Source: Aminivibrio pyruvatiphilus
GTDB taxonomy: Bacteria > Synergistota > Synergistia > Synergistales > Aminobacteriaceae
Assembly: GCF_004366815.1 (NCBI RefSeq)
Contig: NZ_SORI01000005.1
Location: 1-64,000, forward strand
Length of the DNA stretch: 64,000 bases
Direction: 5' to 3'
Part shown: positions 23,720 to 32,916 of the stretch, piece by piece
How positions within the stretch are numbered: the stretch's first letter is position 1
How the letters are laid out: each line of letters opens with the position of its first letter
Notes under the pieces: generated by a model
Told to the model about the DNA's origin: nothing
Databases searched by the model: none
What the model saw: the letters and a program-made list of their open reading frames with translations, nothing else
Made by a program: the position numbers and the translations under genes

Positions 23720-24431
23720 CGAAAGCTACGCCGACCACCTGGAGGTCCTCCGGGGCAAGATCATTTCGGTCCTGGCGTTTTTCTGCATCTCCGCCGTCCT
23801 GCTTTTCTCCTTCGCCGAGGCCACGGCGGCGTTCCTGCTCGCCCCGCTCGAGGGGCTGGGCGTGACGCTCTACTATTTCCGGCCCTACGAAAAGCTGCTC
23901 ACCTACATGCGGCTGGCCTTCTGGGGCGGTATGGTGCTGACCGCCCCCCTCGTCCTGGTCCAGGGCTGGCTTTTTCTCCGGCCCGCCCTGAGGCGGAGCG
24001 AGGCAAGATACCTGCTGCTCGGCGGAGGAATAGTCCCAGTGCTGTTCGCCGCGGGGTCGGCTTTCGCCTACAGGGTTATCGCTCCCCTGGCCCTCCGGTT
24101 TTTCCTCGCCTTCGGGGAGGGGGACAACATCCTTCCTCTCTGGGGGTTCGGGGAATACGCATCCTTTCTGTTTTCCCTCCTGCTCGCCTCGGGGCTGGTG
24201 TTCCAGGCCCCCCTGCTGCTTCTTGCCCTGCTGCTTTCAGGAATCGTCTCCCTGCGGACCATCACCCGCCTCCGGCCGTGGATCATCCTCTCCATCGGCC
24301 TGCTGGCGGCCCTGCTGACTCCTCCTGACGTGGTGTCCCAGGTTCTGCTCGGGGTGCCCCTCTACCTGCTGTTCGAGCTCACCCTCGCCTTGGCCCGGAT
24401 CGTCATTGGCCGTCGGGATGGCTCCGGGTGA
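23694..24431 (+). CDS. tatC: Sec-independent translocase TatC
   Basis: A 245-residue TatC with six membrane helices and the N-terminal signature YADHLEVLRGKI, where the conserved Glu reads the twin-arginine signal. LTPPDVVSQ near the end is another family motif. The start at 23694 has AAGGAG 10 bp upstream; the ATG at 23685 is possible. The gene overlaps tatA by 26 bp and converges with the EamA gene, overlapping its end by 29 bp. Its likely clients are the Tat-signal DUF362 protein and the C-terminal ferredoxin domain encoded just upstream. Confidence 0.95.
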   Translation: MGSPDRENSESYADHLEVLRGKIISVLAFFCISAVLLFSFAEATAAFLLAPLEGLGVTLYYFRPYEKLLTYMRLAFWGGMVLTAPLVLVQGWLFLRPALRRSEARYLLLGGGIVPVLFAAGSAFAYRVIAPLALRFFLAFGEGDNILPLWGFGEYASFLFSLLLASGLVFQAPLLLLALLLSGIVSLRTITRLRPWIILSIGLLAALLTPPDVVSQVLLGVPLYLLFELTLALARIVIGRRDGSG

Positions 24432-25317
24432 TCAGCACCACGGAAAAGATGATGATCCCGGCGGAAACCAGCATGGGGACGGAAACCGTCTCGCCGCCGA
24501 GGCTCCAGCCGAGAAAAAGGGCCACCAGGGGGTTCACGAAGGTATGGGTGACCACCCTGGACGCCCTGTCCACCTTCAGAAGCCAGACAAAAGCCGTGAA
24601 TCCAATGAGGGAGCCGAAGACCACAAGGTACGCCAGGGCGGCCACCGACTTCAGAGAGATGGTCTCCAGGGAGAGCCGGGCCGGTTCTCCGGCGGCCGCC
24701 GACAGTATCAGGAGCAGCACGCCTCCGGCGGTCATCTGCATGGCCGTGGAGAGCAGGCTCGATTTCGCCACGGGGGCCTTGCGGGAGTAGAGGGCCCCCA
24801 TGCTCCAGTTCACCGTGGCGACGAGGACGATGAGCATTCCCACAGTGTGCTCTCCCGACAGGGAGAGAGAATAGCCGGACTGGTCGAGGACCAGGAAGAC
24901 CGTTCCGCCGAAGCCGAGCACCAGTCCCACGCTCTCGGCGAGGGTGGGCTTCCTGGACTTGAAGAACAGCCAGTCGAAAATGACGAACCAGAGGGGCTCG
25001 ATGGAGATGATGAGGGCCGCCACCGACGAAGGGACCGTCTGCTGGGCCCATACCACGGCCCCGTAGCCGCCCAGGAGCATCACGGCCGCCACCTTGAACG
25101 CGGCGGCGAACCCCGCCCGGGTGGGCCGCTCCTTTTCCCGGAGCAGGCACCATGCGAGCAGGAGCCCCCCTGCGAGGAAGAACCGCATGGAACCGCTGAA
25201 GAAGGGCGGAATGGTCTCCACGGTGAAGCCGATGGCCAGGTAGGTGGAGCCCCAGATAAGATAGAGGGCCGCATAAGCCGAATAATAGGCCAGACGGGAC
25301 GGTTTTTCGCTGTTCAT
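24403..25317 (-). CDS. EamA/DMT-family transporter
   Basis: A 304-residue drug/metabolite transporter with about ten membrane helices in two EamA repeats (YLIWGSTYLAIGFTVETIPP at the start, AALAYLVVFGSLIGFTAFV in the second repeat). The family exports amino acids or related metabolites; the substrate is unknown. The start at 25317 has CCGGAGG at good spacing. Its last 29 bp overlap the end of tatC on the other strand. Confidence 0.9.
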   Translation of the reverse strand: MNSEKPSRLAYYSAYAALYLIWGSTYLAIGFTVETIPPFFSGSMRFFLAGGLLLAWCLLREKERPTRAGFAAAFKVAAVMLLGGYGAVVWAQQTVPSSVAALIISIEPLWFVIFDWLFFKSRKPTLAESVGLVLGFGGTVFLVLDQSGYSLSLSGEHTVGMLIVLVATVNWSMGALYSRKAPVAKSSLLSTAMQMTAGGVLLLILSAAAGEPARLSLETISLKSVAALAYLVVFGSLIGFTAFVWLLKVDRASRVVTHTFVNPLVALFLGWSLGGETVSVPMLVSAGIIIFSVVLITRSHPDGQ

Positions 25318-25500
25318 GGTGGACCTCCGGAATGTATTCAATTTTTCTCCCGCCGTATTATAACAAATCCCCGGGGATTTTTATTCCGAAAGGATGCCGC
25401 GGGCGCGGGACAGTCTGTTCAAACCCACTTCCTTCAATTAGAATAGGGCGACTCCCGGTGTTCCGCATAGAGGAACCAGTTCCGGGAGAGGAGGACAGTT

Positions 25501-27927
25501 ATGGTACCCGAACAGTCCGTGAGCCTCGACCAGGTGATTCTTTCAAGCCCTGCCGTCCTGATCGGCGGGAGAATGGAGGAGAACCCCCGCGTGGATTTCG
25601 TCACGGGGAACATCTCCCTGTTCGGCTTGTCCCCCGATGACCTGACGGAGGGCCGGGTGACCCTGGACTCCCTCATTTTCGGCGAAGACCGGGAGGAAGC
25701 CCGAAGGGCCCTGGCGGAGTGCGCTTCCTCGGGCGCCGCTGAGTGCGTCCGGGAATACCGCCTGGTGACGCCGACCGGGGAGACACGCCCCGTACGGGAT
25801 TACAGGATCTTTCACCGGGGCGGGACCGGAGAGCCCTGTGCCTGGCAGTCCACCCTTCTGGACATTTCGGACAGGCAATACTTCGAGAGAGCCGCCCGCC
25901 GGACCGAGGAGAGTCTTTCGTCCGTGCTGGCCGTCTCGGGAGTCTGGGCCTGGGAATATCTTCCGGAGACGGACGAGTTTGTGGGCTCCGGCTGTTTCCC
26001 TGTGGACGGCAGAGGGAAGGAAAAACTCCGATTTTTTCGTAAGAAGCTGTGGGAGGATATCATCCCTTCCCCGGACCTGGCAAGAATAGAAGAGTCATGG
26101 GCACATCTCCTGGAAGGAGACTGCCGTTTTTCGGTTGTGGAGCACCCGGTTCTGAGGCCTGACGGAACACGGGGCTGGGTTTCGGTCAGCGCTTCCCCCT
26201 GCCTGGACGAACGGGGCCGGGTGACGGGCTTGACTGGGCTTACCATGGACATCACATCCCTGAAGGAGGCGCGGCTGAAGGCCGATTCCCAGGCCGGGCG
26301 CCTGGAGCTGCTGCGCTCCATGTCCCTGGGGATGATGGAGGACCTGGATACGGATTCCCTGCTGGAAAGGATTCTCCGCAGCGCCGTGGAGTTCGCCGGG
26401 TCCGGGAACGGGGTGATTTCCCTCTTGGAGCAGGGGGGGACCGTTCTCCGGCACAAGTTCGCCGTGGGACTGCATGAAACGATGGTGGGGGAGACCCGGC
26501 CTGCTTCAGCAGGCATGACGGGCCAGGCTCTCCGGGAGAGGCGGCGGATTTTTACGAAGGACTACCGCACCTGGGAAGGGCGGATTGCCGATCCCAGGTT
26601 CGAGTCCATTACCGTTAACATTGTCCTGCCGCTCTTCCACGGTCCTCACGACTTCGGCACAGTGGGCATCCATTTCACGGGTGAATGCCCGGGCCTGGAC
26701 GACCTGTTTTTTGCCTCCCTCGACCAGTTTGCCGCCGCCGCCTCCATAGCCCTGGAAAACGCCAGGCTCCATGAGACCTCTCAACGGGAGATCGGAGAGA
26801 AAATCCGGGCCGAGGGGAGGCTTTTCGCCCATGCCGCCCTGGCTGCGGCCTCAGCTGAGGCCGCAGGGCTCCTCCTTTCCCATGATCACCGCGGGACCGC
26901 CCTGAGCAGTGCCCTGGCGACACTTTCGGAAGCTTCGGGGGCCGGCCGGGCCGTCCTTCTGAGGAATATGCCGGAGAACGGTGCTGCGGAAGCGGCTGCC
27001 TGGGGTGAGGGAGGAGGCCTGCCGTACCCCGTGGATAACGGGCCGGTCTGTGCGGAGGATTATCCTCTTGTCTACGAGCGTCTCGCTTCAGGGCGGGCCT
27101 ACCTCGGTCCCCTGAAACAGGACATGCGGGGAGGAATCGCCGCAGTTCCCGTTTTTATCGGGTCCCGGTTCTGGGGATTTCTCGCCCTGTTCTTTCAGGG
27201 AGAAGCTCCCCGTTATTCCGCCGGGGAGCTCGACGTGCTGAGGACGGCGGCCTACAACCTGGCGGCCTCCATGGTCCGGTGGGAAGCGGACGACAGGGTG
27301 AAAGAGGGCTATGAACGGCTTCAGAAGACTTTCGACGACGTGATCCGCACCATGGGATTCATCGTCGGAAGAAAAGATCCCTACACCATTGAACACCAGG
27401 AGCGGGTTGCCGTCCTTGCCCGGGAGATCGGAACGGTTATGGGACTGGACCCCTGGCGGCTGGAAGGGCTTCGCATCTGCTCCCTGGTCCACGACGTGGG
27501 GAAGGTGGAGATTCCCGGGGAGATCCTCAGCAAGCCGGGAAGGCTGTCTCCCCTGGAGTTCGAGCTGATCAAGACCCATGCCCGGTCAGGGTACGACATC
27601 CTGAAGGAGGTCGATTTTCCCTGGCCCGTGGCGGAGGCCGCCAGGCAGCACCACGAGCGCATGGACGGTTCCGGGTACCCCCGGGGACTGAAGGGGGAGG
27701 AGATCCTGCTTGAAGCCCGGATTCTCGCCGTGGCTGACGTGGTGGAGGCCATGTCGTCCCATCGGCCCTACCGCCCCTCTCTCGGCATTGAAGCCTCCGT
27801 GGCGGAGATCAGGGGAAAACGGGGAACGGCTTTCGACCCGTCGGTGGTGGACGCCTGCATGGAAGTTCTCCGGAAGAATCCGGAAATCATCGCCGGCGAA
27901 GGAAAATCCTTCCGGAGAGGAGGATGA
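25501..27927 (+). CDS. PAS-PAS-GAF-GAF-HD-GYP signalling protein
   Basis: An 808-residue soluble protein with two PAS-like domains (about 5-125 and 135-250), two GAF domains (about 270-425 and 440-600) and a C-terminal HD-GYP cyclic-di-GMP phosphodiesterase (SLVHDVGKVEIP, HHERMDGSGYPRGLKG). GAF segments such as SLDQFAAAASIALENARLHE are clear. It should hydrolyse cyclic di-GMP in response to a small-molecule or redox signal. GAGAGGAGGACAGTT precedes the ATG. The gene downstream is a close paralogue with the same domain order, so this is a tandem duplication. Confidence 0.92.
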   Translation: MVPEQSVSLDQVILSSPAVLIGGRMEENPRVDFVTGNISLFGLSPDDLTEGRVTLDSLIFGEDREEARRALAECASSGAAECVREYRLVTPTGETRPVRDYRIFHRGGTGEPCAWQSTLLDISDRQYFERAARRTEESLSSVLAVSGVWAWEYLPETDEFVGSGCFPVDGRGKEKLRFFRKKLWEDIIPSPDLARIEESWAHLLEGDCRFSVVEHPVLRPDGTRGWVSVSASPCLDERGRVTGLTGLTMDITSLKEARLKADSQAGRLELLRSMSLGMMEDLDTDSLLERILRSAVEFAGSGNGVISLLEQGGTVLRHKFAVGLHETMVGETRPASAGMTGQALRERRRIFTKDYRTWEGRIADPRFESITVNIVLPLFHGPHDFGTVGIHFTGECPGLDDLFFASLDQFAAAASIALENARLHETSQREIGEKIRAEGRLFAHAALAAASAEAAGLLLSHDHRGTALSSALATLSEASGAGRAVLLRNMPENGAAEAAAWGEGGGLPYPVDNGPVCAEDYPLVYERLASGRAYLGPLKQDMRGGIAAVPVFIGSRFWGFLALFFQGEAPRYSAGELDVLRTAAYNLAASMVRWEADDRVKEGYERLQKTFDDVIRTMGFIVGRKDPYTIEHQERVAVLAREIGTVMGLDPWRLEGLRICSLVHDVGKVEIPGEILSKPGRLSPLEFELIKTHARSGYDILKEVDFPWPVAEAARQHHERMDGSGYPRGLKGEEILLEARILAVADVVEAMSSHRPYRPSLGIEASVAEIRGKRGTAFDPSVVDACMEVLRKNPEIIAGEGKSFRRGG

Positions 27928-27934
27928 GAGGTCC

Positions 27935-30385
27935 GTGAGCGCAAAAGATGTCCTCAGCCTTGACCAGATCATAGCGTCCAGCCCCGTGGTGGTCCTCTGG
28001 GGCGAACCGGAGGAGCGGCATCCCGTGGATTTCGTCACAGGGAACATTGACCGTTTCGGCTATACCGTTTCCGAAATCGTTCTCGAAGAAATCCCCTTTC
28101 TGTCCCTCGTCTTTCCCGGGGACAGGGAGCGGGTGAAGAGAGAATTTCTCAGGGCAGCCATGGAGGATGTTCCTTCGCTCCTGTTCGAGTACCGGATCAT
28201 CACCCGGGGCGGGGAGGTCCGGTGGATCGAGGACAGGACCTCATTCCACCGGGACGGGAGCGGAAATGCCTTCGCCTACCAGTCAAGCCTGCTGGACGTC
28301 ACCGACCGCAAGGCAGCCGAGCTGCGGGCGAAAGAGAGCGAGGAAAGGCTCTCCCGGGTGCTTGCCGCCTCCAGGGTGGGAATCTGGGAGTATTTTCCGG
28401 AAAGCGACACTTTCTCAGGCTCGGGCCATGGAGCCATCCTCGGGCTGGAGGACGGGGAGTTTCCCCTTTCCAGGCAGGACCTCTTCGGCAGGGTTCTTTT
28501 CCCGAAGGAAAATGAGGAGGCTGAAACGGCGTGGGAACGCTTCCTCGCCGGAGAAGACACCTTCCTCGACGTGGAGTGCAGGGCCGCACGCAAGGACGGC
28601 GGATCCCGCTGGGTGGTCTTCAAGGGATTCCCTGTCAGGGACGGCGAGGGCGGGCTTCTGCGGGTGACGGGCCTCACCATAGACATCACGGGCCTCAAGG
28701 AGGCGGAGCTCCGGGCGGAAGCCCAGAACAGGCGGCTTGAACTGCTTCACTCCATGTTCCTCTCCTTTATGGAGGAGCTGGACTCCACAGCCCTCCTCCA
28801 GCGCATTCTGACGAAGGCGGGAGAACTCGCCGGGACGGAGCACGTATCCCTTTCCGTCTACCAGGAGAAGAAGAACACCTTCCTCCGGACCTTCGGCACC
28901 GGACTGTATGCTCCCATGGTGAACGAGAGCCGTCCCGTCTTCGTGGGCATTTCCGGATATGTTTTCAAAAAAAAGGAAAGGATCATCATCCGGGATTACC
29001 GCAGCCATCCCGGTCGGACCCCCGATCCCAGGCTGTCGGAGATCACCACCATCATCTCCATGCCCTTTTTCCAGGGGAAGAAGTTCATGGGAGTCCTCTC
29101 CATTGCCTACACCGACGGCTTCCCGGAGATCGACCGGGATCTGCTGGCCTCCCTCGACCAGTTCGCCGCTGCCGCGTCCATCGCCCTGGAAAACGCCAGG
29201 CTCTACGAGGGATCCCGGCGGGAGCTCGAAGAAAGAAAACGGGCCGAGGAGCGGCTTCGTTTTCACGGAAAGCTCGTGGAGGCAGCAGCGGAGGGAGCAA
29301 GCTTCCTTCTCTCCCTGGAGGACGGGCAGCAGGCCATGAACTTTGCCCTGCGGAGCCTTGGAGAAGCTCTCGGTGCCCGGAGGACAAACCTGTTCCGCAA
29401 CTGCACCGCCCCGGACGGGAAGAAAAACGTCCGCCTCCTGGCCCGGTCGTCGGCACCCTGGGCCAAGGGCGCTCCCCTTCTTCCGGAGACCCTTTCCTGG
29501 GAAGAAAATCTTTCCGACGTCTATGCCCTCCTCGCGGACGGGGGAATCTATACCGGGCCGATTTCCGGCTTCGGCACCATTCCGGAGGGAGTTGTTCAGG
29601 ATGCCGGGCCAATTTCCTTCATGGCCGTTCCCATCCTCTTCCGGTCTGAATTCTGGGGTTTTCTCGGCTTCAGCTTCGAGGGGAACGTCATCCCCGTCAG
29701 GGCCGACGAGACGGACGTGCTCAGGGCCGCGGCCTATAACCTTGCCGCATCGGTGATCCGGTGGGAGTCGGAGCAGGAAGTGCTCCGGGGGTATGAAAAA
29801 CTCAGGAACACTTTCAACGACGTGATCCGGACCATGGGGCAGATTGTGGGCAAGAAGGATCCCTACACCATCGAGCACCAGGAAAGGGTGGCCCTTCTGG
29901 CCACGGAGATCGGCGCCGCCCTGGGGCTTGACGGGGAGCGGCTTGAAGGTCTCCGTATCGCCGGGCTGGTCCACGACGTGGGAAAAGTGGAAATCCCCAG
30001 CGAGATACTGAGCAAGCCCGGGAGGCTGTCCCCCCTGGAGTTCGAGCTCATCAAGACCCATGCCGGCTCGAGTTACGATATCCTCAGGGAGATCGACTTT
30101 CCCTGGCCGGTGGCGGAGATAGCCAGGCAGCACCACGAAAAGCTCGACGGATCGGGGTACCCCAGGGGGCTGAAGGGGGAGGAAATCCTTCTTGAAGCCC
30201 GAATCCTCACGGTGGCAGACGTAGTGGAGGCCATGTCCTCCCATCGGCCCTACCGCCCGTCTCTCGGCCTGGAGGCAGCCAGGGGGGAGATAGAAAAATA
30301 CAGCGGAGTGCTCTATGACCCGGAGGTAGTGAAAGCCTGCGTGGCCGTACTGGAAAACAGTTCCGGCATTCTCAGCGTTCGCTGA
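27935..30385 (+). CDS. PAS-PAS-GAF-GAF-HD-GYP signalling protein (tandem paralogue)
   Basis: An 816-residue paralogue of the preceding protein with the same order: two PAS, two GAF, HD-GYP (GLVHDVGKVEIPSEILSKPG, HHEKLDGSGYPRGLKG). The C-terminal halves are nearly identical, while the sensor halves differ more. The frame is open 225 bp upstream inside the first gene; the likely start is GTG 27935 with GAGAGG close by, giving MSAKDVLSLDQI, which aligns with the N-terminus of the first copy. The 3' end overlaps the convergent MFS gene by 14 bp. Confidence 0.92.
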   Translation: MSAKDVLSLDQIIASSPVVVLWGEPEERHPVDFVTGNIDRFGYTVSEIVLEEIPFLSLVFPGDRERVKREFLRAAMEDVPSLLFEYRIITRGGEVRWIEDRTSFHRDGSGNAFAYQSSLLDVTDRKAAELRAKESEERLSRVLAASRVGIWEYFPESDTFSGSGHGAILGLEDGEFPLSRQDLFGRVLFPKENEEAETAWERFLAGEDTFLDVECRAARKDGGSRWVVFKGFPVRDGEGGLLRVTGLTIDITGLKEAELRAEAQNRRLELLHSMFLSFMEELDSTALLQRILTKAGELAGTEHVSLSVYQEKKNTFLRTFGTGLYAPMVNESRPVFVGISGYVFKKKERIIIRDYRSHPGRTPDPRLSEITTIISMPFFQGKKFMGVLSIAYTDGFPEIDRDLLASLDQFAAAASIALENARLYEGSRRELEERKRAEERLRFHGKLVEAAAEGASFLLSLEDGQQAMNFALRSLGEALGARRTNLFRNCTAPDGKKNVRLLARSSAPWAKGAPLLPETLSWEENLSDVYALLADGGIYTGPISGFGTIPEGVVQDAGPISFMAVPILFRSEFWGFLGFSFEGNVIPVRADETDVLRAAAYNLAASVIRWESEQEVLRGYEKLRNTFNDVIRTMGQIVGKKDPYTIEHQERVALLATEIGAALGLDGERLEGLRIAGLVHDVGKVEIPSEILSKPGRLSPLEFELIKTHAGSSYDILREIDFPWPVAEIARQHHEKLDGSGYPRGLKGEEILLEARILTVADVVEAMSSHRPYRPSLGLEAARGEIEKYSGVLYDPEVVKACVAVLENSSGILSVR

Positions 30386-31676
30386 GGCTGCCGGGGTTCT
30401 TCAGGGCTCTCAGGGAGAGAAGGCTTCCCAGGATCACCAGGGTGACCAGGGAAAAACAGACCAGAAAGCCCAGGGAAGTCAGCTCTCCGGGCTGTTCGCC
30501 CGGGAAAAGGCTGATGATCGCTCCCGTTCCCCACTGGAACACCACCGCAAGAACGATGACTACAGTATTCATTGTCCCGAGAAGGGCTCCCGTGTTCGCT
30601 CCTGCCGCCTGTTCCTTGGTGGCCGAGGCGTAATGGACTGCGCAGAGTCCGTTGGCCGCCCCGACGCAGAAGCCGCACACCCCCGCCAGGGGAAGGGGCA
30701 GCCGAAAGGCTACCGAGAGCAGAAGGGCCGTCCATGAGAGGCCGTTGAAAAGGGACCAGAAGCACATCGCCCTGAACCGCTGTTCAGTCCTCCCCCAGAA
30801 CCTCCCGAGCATCACCGTTCCCAGGAACATGCCGATGCTGATGAGGGACGCCCAGTTCCTTGCCTCCGATGCGGGAACGCCGTAGGCCGTCCTGTACCAT
30901 GACACCGCCCAGAGCCCCTGGTAGGAAAGCTGGGCCGACGCCGAGACAGACCAGACCACCAGCAAATTCCTGAGGTAGGAGGAGGAGACGATCATGCCGA
31001 AGGCCTCCCGGAGCCTGGAGATAACCGACCGGGCGGGCTGTCCGGCGAAAACCGGCCGTGCCGGCACTGGGTCGTATGCCCGTTCCTTCCAGAGCAGGAA
31101 GGCCATGGCGAGGCTGACTCCGGCAAGCCCCGCGAAGGTCCGGGAGAGTCCCAGGGCGTCCAGGAACCACCCGAGGGGGGCCACGGACACGATGGCGCCG
31201 AGGGCTCCCAGGGAAAGGGTGACGCTCGAGTAGAAGACGTATTTGTCGGGCGTGAAGGCGCTCGCCTGGTAGACAAGGGCTCCCCCGTACATGGGCGCCA
31301 GGCCGATCCCCGTAAGGAGCCGCCAGGCGCCGAGGGTGAAGGGGGAAGGCTCGACGACGAGAAAGGCCGTTCCGAGGGCCGCCAGGGCCATGCCTCCCGC
31401 CATTACCTTCAGGGGACCGAACCGGTCATGAAGGGCTCCCGACACGGCCTGCATGACTGCATAGGCGTAGTAGTAAAGGCTGGAGAGAAAACCCGTAAGA
31501 GCGGCTCCCATACCGATGCGGGCCGCCTGCTCCGGCAGGACCACAGATGCCGAAACCCTGAAGAAGAAAGAGAAAAAGTAGGCCGTTACCAGGCAGCCAA
31601 AGAGAAAATGGGCCCGCCCCGGTGAGAGGACGCTCGCTCCGGCAGATTCGCTTGACCTGGATAAGCTGTTTTTCAT
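30372..31676 (-). CDS. MFS transporter
   Basis: A 434-residue major facilitator with about 12 membrane helices. GALHDRFGPLKVMAGGMAL carries the family motif between helices 2 and 3. The start at 31676 has AAGGAGATATTTTC; codons further upstream are open but cross the divergent promoter region. It is transcribed divergently from the iron regulator/feo operon. A link to iron or siderophore traffic is possible but not shown by the sequence. Substrate unknown. Confidence 0.85.
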   Translation of the reverse strand: MKNSLSRSSESAGASVLSPGRAHFLFGCLVTAYFFSFFFRVSASVVLPEQAARIGMGAALTGFLSSLYYYAYAVMQAVSGALHDRFGPLKVMAGGMALAALGTAFLVVEPSPFTLGAWRLLTGIGLAPMYGGALVYQASAFTPDKYVFYSSVTLSLGALGAIVSVAPLGWFLDALGLSRTFAGLAGVSLAMAFLLWKERAYDPVPARPVFAGQPARSVISRLREAFGMIVSSSYLRNLLVVWSVSASAQLSYQGLWAVSWYRTAYGVPASEARNWASLISIGMFLGTVMLGRFWGRTEQRFRAMCFWSLFNGLSWTALLLSVAFRLPLPLAGVCGFCVGAANGLCAVHYASATKEQAAGANTGALLGTMNTVVIVLAVVFQWGTGAIISLFPGEQPGELTSLGFLVCFSLVTLVILGSLLSLRALKNPGSLSER

Positions 31677-31822
31677 GAAAATATCTCCTTGTGGAATTCT
31701 GGGGCCGACATTGACGAGCTTCCGGGAAGGATAGCATCCTTTCCCTCCGAAGTCCACGGGGAGGCGATCCCGGGAAAAAACTGTCGGAATTCTCTTTGGT
31801 CCGCAGACTGCTGAAACCGGTA

Positions 31823-31851
31823 TTGACAAAGGGAAAAAGAGAAAGTAAGAT
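31823..31851 (+). promoter_or_regulatory. Promoter of the dtxR-feo operon
   Basis: TTGACA (31823-31828) and TAAGAT (31846-31851) are separated by 17 bp, about 50 bp before the start of the DtxR-like gene. The -10 box overlaps a DtxR-box-like sequence. Confidence 0.82.
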
Positions 31852-31884
31852 TGATCTAACCTGAAAGTGAGTGAACTCTCACTT
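31846..31884 (+). promoter_or_regulatory. Candidate iron-regulator operators
   Basis: TAAGATTGATCTAACCTGA (31846-31864) matches about 13 of 18 scored positions of the DtxR/IdeR box and covers the -10 box. Directly after it lies a 7-bp inverted repeat AAGTGAG-tgaact-CTCACTT (31865-31884). Either could let the DtxR-like protein repress its own operon when iron (or manganese) is plentiful. Confidence 0.55.
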
Positions 31885-31900
31885 CTTAAGGAGGCACTGA

Positions 31901-32572
31901 ATGGCTGTATCCTCGAGGATAGAAGATTACATGGAAACCATCTTTGCCCTGGAGGTCTCGGGGAAGGAAGCCACTGTGACCGACCTCTCCAACGCTCTCG
32001 GCGTTGCCAAGGCGACGGTGGTCGCTGCAGTGAGGCGGCTGGTGGCCGCATCCATGGTCACCCACGAGCGGTACGGAGCCCTGCGGCTCACCGAGACCGG
32101 AAGGGAACGGGCCCTCCACATCTACAGGCGCCACGAACACCTGACCTTCCTTTTCCAGGACATCCTCGGCTTCGAACGTGAACGGGCCATGGCCATGGCC
32201 TGCGCCATGGAGCACGAGATGGACGAAAAGGCGGAGGCACGGATACTCGGGTTTGTGGATTATCTCGTCCGGGCCCGGAGGGACGGGCGGGAATGGGTTC
32301 AGGACCTCCTCTCCGTCATGGGAGACGAACGGAAGCTCCCCCGGCCCCTTTCCATGATGCCGAAGGGAGAAAAGGGCGTGGTTTCGCGGGTTACCGCCGA
32401 CGGGCCGCTCCGCCTGAGGCTTTTCGAGATGGGCTTTGTTCCGGGAACCGTGGTAGCCAGAAGGGGAGAAGCCCCGCTGGGGGACCCTCTGACGGTTGAT
32501 GTACGGGGGGCGGAAGTGGCTCTCAGGAGAATAGAGGCAGCATCAGTCTGGATATGTGCGTGTCCCGAATGA
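31901..32572 (+). CDS. DtxR/MntR-family metal-dependent regulator with FeoA-like tail
   Basis: A 223-residue metalloregulator. The N-terminal winged HTH (EDYMETIFALEV, then LSNALGVAKATVVAAVRRL) and dimerisation helix (HEHLTFLFQDILGF, AMEHEMDEKAEARI) follow the DtxR pattern. The C-terminal 75 residues form an SH3-like FeoA domain (RLRLFEMGFVPGTVV, then LTVDVRGAEVALRR). It heads an operon with two FeoA proteins and FeoB and has DtxR-box-like sequences at its promoter, so iron-dependent autoregulation is likely. AAGGAGG precedes the ATG. Manganese specificity cannot be excluded. Confidence 0.92.
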   Translation: MAVSSRIEDYMETIFALEVSGKEATVTDLSNALGVAKATVVAAVRRLVAASMVTHERYGALRLTETGRERALHIYRRHEHLTFLFQDILGFERERAMAMACAMEHEMDEKAEARILGFVDYLVRARRDGREWVQDLLSVMGDERKLPRPLSMMPKGEKGVVSRVTADGPLRLRLFEMGFVPGTVVARRGEAPLGDPLTVDVRGAEVALRRIEAASVWICACPE

Positions 32573-32597
32573 GGCACGCCGGGGGGAGGAAGAAAGT

Positions 32598-32825
32598 ATG
32601 TGTCCCATAACGGTTATGCCTGAAGGAAGCGAAGTGACTGTGGCCAGGGTCACGGGGGGCGGAGAAGCCTCGAAAAGGCTCTCGGAGCTGGGGCTCGTTC
32701 CCGGAGTGCAGGTCAGCGTGGTGCAGAACGGCGGAGGCCCCCTTCTTCTGAAAGTCGGGGAGTCCCGGTTTGCCCTCGGTCAGGGGATGGCGCTGAAGGT
32801 CTTCGTGGACGGCGCCTGCAGATAA
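32598..32825 (+). CDS. feoA: FeoA-like protein
   Basis: A 75-residue SH3-like FeoA protein: start MCPITVMPEG, then a KRLSELGLVPGVQVSVVQ motif and a short C-terminal strand. FeoA works with FeoB in Fe2+ uptake, probably by contacting it in the cytoplasm. The ATG at 32598 has GGGGAGGA; in-frame codons upstream overlap the regulator end. A palindromic terminator follows, separating this copy from the second feoA and feoB. Confidence 0.88.
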   Translation: MCPITVMPEGSEVTVARVTGGGEASKRLSELGLVPGVQVSVVQNGGGPLLLKVGESRFALGQGMALKVFVDGACR

Positions 32826-32833
32826 AAAAGAAC

Positions 32834-32861
32834 AAAAAAAGAACCGGCCGGTTCTTTTTTT
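32834..32861 (+). terminator. Palindromic terminator between the two feoA genes
   Basis: A7-GAACCGGCCGGTTC-T7 forms a short GC stem extended by A-T pairs and ends in a T run. It is symmetrical, so it could act in both directions. It would reduce read-through from the regulator/feoA into feoA2-feoB unless a second promoter lies in 32862-32900. Confidence 0.72.
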
Positions 32862-32916
32862 CAGCGAAAAATTCAAGTTAGACAACGCGAACATCAAGGA
32901 GATCGGAGGAGGTACT

